Below are positions 59,741 through 64,000 of a DNA stretch of 64,000 bases, piece after piece. The position numbers and the translations under genes are program-made. This DNA comes from Cohnella silvisoli (GTDB taxonomy: Bacteria > Bacillota > Bacilli > Paenibacillales > Paenibacillaceae): positions 186,001-250,000 of the forward strand of contig NZ_JAIOAP010000004.1 of the NCBI RefSeq assembly GCF_021190915.1, in the 5' to 3' direction. The stretch's first letter is position 1. The number at the start of each line of letters is the position of its first letter. Under the pieces are notes generated by a model. The model searched no databases. It was not told the DNA's origin and was given only the letters and a program-made list of their open reading frames with translations.

Positions 59741-60748
59741 ATGAGGAAAGGGCTTCGGCGTCTAACGGCGGTTCTGTCGTTGATAACCATGGCGATTCTA
59801 ATGACGGGCTGCAGCGATAAGGTGATCGTGCTGAATCCGAAAGGGGCTATCGGCAAGCAGCAACTGGATCTGATGATCATATCTACTGCGCTTTGCTTAG
59901 TAGTTATTGTGCCTGTGTTAATACTTACTTTCTATATTGTATGGAAATATCGTCACCAACCCGATAGAAAAGCGAAATACGATCCCAATTGGGAGCACAG
60001 CACGAAGCTTGAAACGATCTGGTGGAGCATTCCAATTGTCATTATAGTTATTCTTGCAGCCATTACGGTCAAATATACTTATTTGCTTGAACCGTCCAAG
60101 CCGCTTGAACACGAGGCTAAACCGCTGGTCATTCAGGTGACGTCGCTCGACTGGAAGTGGTTGTTTCAATATCCGGAGCAAGGCATCGCAACGGTGAATT
60201 ACATTCAATTTCCTGCGAATGTCCCGATCCGTTTCGAGCTGACTTCAGACGCGCCGATGAACTCCTTCTGGATTCCGCAGCTGGGCGGCCAAATTTACAC
60301 GATGTCCGGGATGGCGATGAAGCTGAATCTTATTGCGGATGAGCCGGGGTCCTACTTAGGCATGGGGGCCAACTTCAGCGGACGCGAGTTCGGGAAAATG
60401 CAGTTTACCGCAGAAGCGACATCGCAAGAACAATTCGATGCTTGGGTTCAAGGCATTAAGGGTTCGTCTCCGGCCTTGACTAAGGAAGGCTACGAGCAAT
60501 TGGCGATACCCGGCGTATCGGAGGTTGAAAGCTTTTCTTCGATTCCCGCAGGCCTGTTCCAGCAAATCGTAACGAAATACGGCGGTCACAATCATGGTTC
60601 AGGTAGCGGCGAAGGTGCGACGGAGCATCATCACGGTTCCGATTCAGGTGAAGCGGATGCAACCGATAAAGCTCCTGCGATGGATATGAACATGGATATG
60701 GGCGATGGCGCCTCCATGAATCACGAAGGTCACATGAATCATGAATAG
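59741..60748 (+). CDS. qoxA: quinol oxidase subunit II with His/Met-rich tail
   Basis: The 335-aa subunit is a lipoprotein (LMTGC, Cys24) with two membrane helices and a cupredoxin domain. The CuA ligands (C-x3-C-x3-H) of cytochrome c oxidases are absent, which marks a quinol oxidase; segments such as TSLDWKWLFQYPEQG and APMNSFWIPQLGGQIYTMSG are typical of QoxA/CyoA. The start ATG 59741 has GGGGGAG six bases upstream. The last 50 residues are unusual: GGHNHGSGSGEG, EHHHGSDSG, MDMNMDMGDG and MNHEGHMNHE, a likely Cu- or Ni-binding tail on the outside. It is the first gene of the qoxABCD operon. Confidence 0.9.
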   Translation: MRKGLRRLTAVLSLITMAILMTGCSDKVIVLNPKGAIGKQQLDLMIISTALCLVVIVPVLILTFYIVWKYRHQPDRKAKYDPNWEHSTKLETIWWSIPIVIIVILAAITVKYTYLLEPSKPLEHEAKPLVIQVTSLDWKWLFQYPEQGIATVNYIQFPANVPIRFELTSDAPMNSFWIPQLGGQIYTMSGMAMKLNLIADEPGSYLGMGANFSGREFGKMQFTAEATSQEQFDAWVQGIKGSSPALTKEGYEQLAIPGVSEVESFSSIPAGLFQQIVTKYGGHNHGSGSGEGATEHHHGSDSGEADATDKAPAMDMNMDMGDGASMNHEGHMNHE

Positions 60749-60768
60749 AGGGAAAGAGAGGTGCCGTC

Positions 60769-62739
60769 ATGTTGGACAAAATTAAGGATTTCGCGTCCGA
60801 ATTTTTCGTTACGGGCGATCCGCTTATTTACGGGGCCGACGTTTCCATCGGGCTTACGATAATTGCGGTCGTTTCCGCGCTCACTTTTTTCAAAAAATGG
60901 AATTGGCTATGGAAAGAATGGTTAACGACCGTCGATCATAAGAAAATCGGGATCATGTACGTTATCGCATCGCTGCTCATGCTCTTCCGGGGCGGAGTCG
61001 ATGCGCTTCTCATGCGGACGCAATTAGCGATTCCGGATTCGGAATTCCTATCTCCGGAGCACTATAATCAAATCTTTACGACGCATGGGGTCATCATGAT
61101 CCTGTTCATGGCGATGCCTCTGATGTTCGGGTTATTCAATCTCGTTATTCCGCTTCAGATCGGAGCGCGCGACGTCGCGTATCCGTTCCTGAACTCGCTC
61201 AGCTTCTGGCTCTTCTTCTTCGGGGCGATGCTGTTCAACATGTCTTTCGTTATCGGCGGTTCTCCGGATGCGGGCTGGCTCGCCTATCCGCCGCTATCCG
61301 AGCTGTCCCATAGCCCGGGAGTCGGGCAAGACTTCTATATCTGGGGGATCCAGATTTCCGGGATCGGAAGTCTGATGACGGGGATCAACTTTATCGTGAC
61401 GATCCTTAAGATGCGCGCGCCGGGCATGAAACTGATGAAGATGCCGATGTTCACCTGGTCGGTGCTTTCGAGCTGTTTGACGATCATACTGGCGTTTCCG
61501 ATCTTAACGGTCACGTTGGCGCTGTTATTTATTGACCGTTATCTCGGTGCCCACTTCTTCACCCTCGACGGCGGCGGCAACCCAATGATGTACATTAATC
61601 TCATCTGGATGTGGGGACACCCCGAGGTCTATATCGTAGTATTGCCTGCGTTCGGGATTTTCTCCGAAATCGTGGCGACCTTCTCCAAGAAAAGATTGTT
61701 CGGCTACAAGTCCATGGTATTCGCGTTAATGAGCATCAGCGCATTCTCGTTCTTCACGTGGGCGCATCACTTCTTTACGATGGGTTCGGGGGCGAGCGTT
61801 AATGCGTTCTTCGCACTGACGACGATGATCATCGCAATTCCAACTGGCGTTAAAGTATTTAACTGGTTGTTCACGATGTTCCGAGGGCAGATAACATTCC
61901 AGACGCCGATGCTTTGGACGATCGGGTTCATTCCTTGTTTCGTCGTAGGCGGGATGACGGGGGTATTGCTGTCGGTCGCGCCTGCCGACTTCCAGTTCCA
62001 TAATAGCTACTTCCTTATCGCTCACTTCCATCAGGTGCTTATCGGAGGAGTAGCGTTCGGTTACTTCGCGGGCTTGTATTACTGGTGGCCTAAGGTGTTC
62101 GGCTTCAAACTTAATGAGAAAATCGGCAAATGGGCTTTCTGGACTTGGAATATCGGGTTCTATGTGTGCTTCATGCCGCAATATATACTCGGTCTGATGG
62201 GGATGACCCGCCGCGTAAGCAGCTATGGCTGGGATAAAGGCTGGTGGGAGCTTAATTTGGTGTCCACTATCGGCGGTTTCCTCATGGGAATCGGATTCCT
62301 CTTTCAAGTATGGCAGATCCTGCACAGTATCAAGTTTATGGAACGCGATACGACCGGCGATCCGTGGGGCGGTCGTACGTTGGAGTGGTCAATCCCTTCG
62401 CCTGCGCCGGTATATAATTTCGCGACATTGCCGCATGCGGACGAGAAGGATCCTTGGTGGGAAGAGAAGCTGCGGCTTGCCGCAGGCGGAACACCCAAAC
62501 CGCAGCCATCGCTTGAACCCATTCATATGCCGAAAAACTCGGGTATACCTTTCGTGATGTCGTCCTTCTTTTTCGTGGCGGGCTTCGGTTTCGTCTTTGA
62601 TTGGCTGTGGTTAGCTATTCCTGGACTTATCGGAGTTGCGGCTTGCATGCTCGTTCACTCTTTCCGCTATAAAACGGACTATTATATACCGGTCGATGAA
62701 ATCAAACGCACGGAAGCTGCGGCGAGGAGGGTTGTCTAA
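60769..62739 (+). CDS. qoxB: quinol oxidase subunit I
   Basis: The 656-aa catalytic subunit reduces oxygen and pumps protons. Haem and CuB ligands are visible: His106 (TTHGVIM), His284 with Tyr288 (WGHPEVY, the cross-linked pair), His333-His334 (TWAHHFF), and His419 and His421 (AHFHQV). About fourteen membrane helices are predicted. The sequence around WLTTVDHKKIGIMYVIASLL and FRGGVDALLMRTQLA fits aa3-600/bo3 quinol oxidases. It lies 20 bases after qoxA, and its stop overlaps the qoxC start (TAATG). Confidence 0.95.
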   Translation: MLDKIKDFASEFFVTGDPLIYGADVSIGLTIIAVVSALTFFKKWNWLWKEWLTTVDHKKIGIMYVIASLLMLFRGGVDALLMRTQLAIPDSEFLSPEHYNQIFTTHGVIMILFMAMPLMFGLFNLVIPLQIGARDVAYPFLNSLSFWLFFFGAMLFNMSFVIGGSPDAGWLAYPPLSELSHSPGVGQDFYIWGIQISGIGSLMTGINFIVTILKMRAPGMKLMKMPMFTWSVLSSCLTIILAFPILTVTLALLFIDRYLGAHFFTLDGGGNPMMYINLIWMWGHPEVYIVVLPAFGIFSEIVATFSKKRLFGYKSMVFALMSISAFSFFTWAHHFFTMGSGASVNAFFALTTMIIAIPTGVKVFNWLFTMFRGQITFQTPMLWTIGFIPCFVVGGMTGVLLSVAPADFQFHNSYFLIAHFHQVLIGGVAFGYFAGLYYWWPKVFGFKLNEKIGKWAFWTWNIGFYVCFMPQYILGLMGMTRRVSSYGWDKGWWELNLVSTIGGFLMGIGFLFQVWQILHSIKFMERDTTGDPWGGRTLEWSIPSPAPVYNFATLPHADEKDPWWEEKLRLAAGGTPKPQPSLEPIHMPKNSGIPFVMSSFFFVAGFGFVFDWLWLAIPGLIGVAACMLVHSFRYKTDYYIPVDEIKRTEAAARRVV

Positions 62740-63338
62740 TGGCGGATAATAGGAATGCCCATGCCCATGAGGGGCATCATGATCTCGAAGCGCTGCGAAT
62801 GATGGGCTTCTGGATTTTCTTGATCACCGACTGTATCCTATTCGGCACCTTATTCGCGACTTACGTCGTTTTGAACGGAAATACGGCCGGCGGCCCGACG
62901 GTATCGGAATTGTTCGAGATGCCGGGCGTTATCGCCGAGACGTTCATCTTGCTGACGAGCAGCTTTACGAGCGGGTTGGCAGTGTTGTCGATGAACAAGG
63001 GAAATCGCAAGGGACTTATCGGTTGGCTGATCGTGACGGCGTTGCTTGGAGCTTCATTTATTTCGCTGGAAATAACGGAGTTCGTGAAGCTCGTTCACGA
63101 AGGCGCGGCAATATCGACGAGCGCTCAATGGTCTGCTTTTTACACATTGGTCGGCACTCATGGTTTGCACGTATCGGTCGGCCTCGTGTGGATGATCGCC
63201 ATTATGATTCAATTAGGGCGCCATGGGATTAATTCGGTCACCCGGCGCAAAGTGAATATCATAAGCTTGTACTGGCATTTTCTCGACGTGGTATGGATCT
63301 TCGTCTTTACGATCGTCTACCTGATGGGGGTGATGTAA
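62739..63338 (+). CDS. qoxC: quinol oxidase subunit III
   Basis: The 199-aa protein has five membrane helices and the family segments GFWIFLITDCILFGTLFATY, AETFILLTSSFTSGLAV, LVGTHGLHVSVGLVW and SLYWHFLDVVWIFVFT. Subunit III supports stability of the proton pump. Its N-terminus is His-rich (NAHAHEGHHDLEA). It starts at ATG 62739, overlapping the qoxB stop by one base. Confidence 0.95.
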   Translation: MADNRNAHAHEGHHDLEALRMMGFWIFLITDCILFGTLFATYVVLNGNTAGGPTVSELFEMPGVIAETFILLTSSFTSGLAVLSMNKGNRKGLIGWLIVTALLGASFISLEITEFVKLVHEGAAISTSAQWSAFYTLVGTHGLHVSVGLVWMIAIMIQLGRHGINSVTRRKVNIISLYWHFLDVVWIFVFTIVYLMGVM

Positions 63339-63339
63339 A

Positions 63340-63708
63340 ATGGCGCAACGGCATTCGGCCGCAGGGGCTCACGATTCTCACGGAACGCCGGGTACGCATG
63401 ACTCTCATGATTCGCATGAGGCGCACGGTTCGCTTAAGTCTTACGTTATCGGCTTTCTGATGTCGCTCGTGCTGACCGCGATTCCGCTCATCGTCGTCCT
63501 GAACCATTTGTTGGAGGGCAAGGCGGCGACATTATTGTTGCTCGGATCGGCGGTGCTGCAATTTGTCGTGCAGTTGGTCTACTTCATGCATCTGAAGGAA
63601 GAGGGCAAACCGCGTTACAACCTGATGGTGCTTATTCTCGGCTTGTTCATCGTATTGACCATCGTTGCCGGGTCGATCTGGATAATGACATACAACAAAG
63701 TGGCTTAG
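63340..63708 (+). CDS. qoxD: quinol oxidase subunit IV
   Basis: The 122-aa protein has three membrane helices (about residues 35-57, 62-84 and 95-117), as usual for subunit IV of the QoxD/CyoD family: YVIGFLMSLVLTAIPLIVVL, VVQLVYFMHLKEEGKPRYN. Its N-terminal extension is very His-rich (HDSHGTPGTHDSHDSHEAHG). ATG 63340 follows GGGGGTGATGTAAA, one base after the qoxC stop. The operon ends in a shared terminator. Confidence 0.93.
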   Translation: MAQRHSAAGAHDSHGTPGTHDSHDSHEAHGSLKSYVIGFLMSLVLTAIPLIVVLNHLLEGKAATLLLLGSAVLQFVVQLVYFMHLKEEGKPRYNLMVLILGLFIVLTIVAGSIWIMTYNKVA

Positions 63709-63727
63709 TTTGCCGAGCGATATGCGA

Positions 63728-63776
63728 AGAGGTAGTCTCAAGGTCGATAGGACCAGAGGGACTACCTCTTTTTTTG
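63728..63776. terminator. terminator between qoxD and the convergent CDF gene
   Basis: GAGGTAGTC (63729-63737) pairs perfectly with GACTACCTC (63760-63768), then seven T follow. It may serve both directions. Confidence 0.85.
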
Positions 63777-64000
63777 TTAGACATGAGGGGTGTACGCCGA
63801 CGGTTCCCAGGGATTTAAGTGGATCATGACCTCCACGACGTCGGGGTCATAGTCCATGATCAGCTTTTTGAGCTGCCTGCTAATATCGTGTCCCTGTTGG
63901 ATGGTGTAGTCATGGGGGACACCTACCCGGACGTCTACGATAATGTAATGACCGTGCTCGCGCGCTCTTACCCGGTCGATTCTTTTGACATTGTCCGCCG
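63777..64000 (-). CDS. cation diffusion facilitator, C-terminal part
   Basis: The last 74 codons of a gene entering from the right are present. They read ...NVKRIDRVRAREHGHYIIVD, VRVGVPHDYTIQQGHDISRQ, then VVEVMIHLNPWEPSAYTPHV. This is the cytoplasmic dimerisation domain of CDF (zinc/manganese/cobalt efflux) transporters, with the conserved HYIIVDV and HLNPW stretches. The metal is decided by the transmembrane part, which lies outside the window. It converges with the qox operon, whose subunits carry metal-binding tails. Confidence 0.85.
   Translation of the reverse strand, partial: ADNVKRIDRVRAREHGHYIIVDVRVGVPHDYTIQQGHDISRQLKKLIMDYDPDVVEVMIHLNPWEPSAYTPHV

Noticed and set aside
61726..62325. 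199-codon minus-strand frame opposite qoxB
   Set aside because: It overlaps the haem-ligand region of a certain gene and has no start signal.

Overview
The window looks like chromosome of an endospore-forming, S-layer-bearing Bacillota of the Paenibacillaceae type (Cohnella or Paenibacillus would fit). The evidence is an alpha/beta-type small acid-soluble spore protein, C-terminal SLH anchoring domains, members of DUF3243, DUF3900, DUF4023 and DUF6199, a TmrB homologue, strong AGGAGG-like ribosome binding sites with frequent GTG/TTG starts, and a four-gene quinol oxidase of the Bacillus qox type. I see no rRNA, tRNA, CRISPR array, prophage or insertion sequence.

Region 1-5 kb: the end of a VOC-family gene; a leader-peptide and attenuator arrangement before an ABC-F ATPase gene broken by one in-frame stop; a spore protein; a VTT membrane protein; htpX. 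Region 5-12 kb: a sugar operon (two ABC permeases, a binding lipoprotein, a LacI regulator, a BadF-type sugar kinase, a GH4 phospho-glycosidase). Two 22-bp mirrored LacI-type operators flank its start of transcription. Region 12-23.5 kb: a surface-protein locus with a 54-aa protein, a 2244-aa Kelch/Fn3/SLH protein and a Crp-like protein. All three are preceded by the same 11-bp-period direct repeat at a fixed distance from a -10 box. A divergent OmpR regulator and 7TMR-DISM histidine kinase follow.

Region 23.5-32 kb: a nuclease-fused DinG-type helicase, a small lipoprotein, peptide deformylase, a MarR-controlled SnoaL-like gene, and a compact signalling operon (membrane CheA-like kinase with its own CHASE4 sensor, CheX phosphatase, single-domain CheY). 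Region 32-46 kb: small Bacilli families; a dihydroorotate dehydrogenase-like protein that has lost its catalytic motifs and is fused to a duplicated membrane module; a membrane alpha/beta hydrolase; tmrB; a sugar-sensor/PAS/GGDEF/EAL protein; a frameshifted histidine kinase with its OmpR partner. Region 46-53 kb: a VOC protein, a Dph6-like ATP-pyrophosphatase, a YafY regulator with a divergent SDR, an MFS transporter and a chemoreceptor.

Region 53-64 kb: a LuxR-type HTH remnant beside a membrane multicopper oxidase; a PadR/DUF1700/DUF4097 group; an orphan sugar-binding lipoprotein; qoxABCD with His/Met-rich tails; and the end of a cation diffusion facilitator. The oxidase and DUF1700 promoters carry the same ACT-AA-AGT palindrome at an identical distance from their -10 boxes, which suggests a shared NarL/LuxR-type regulator.
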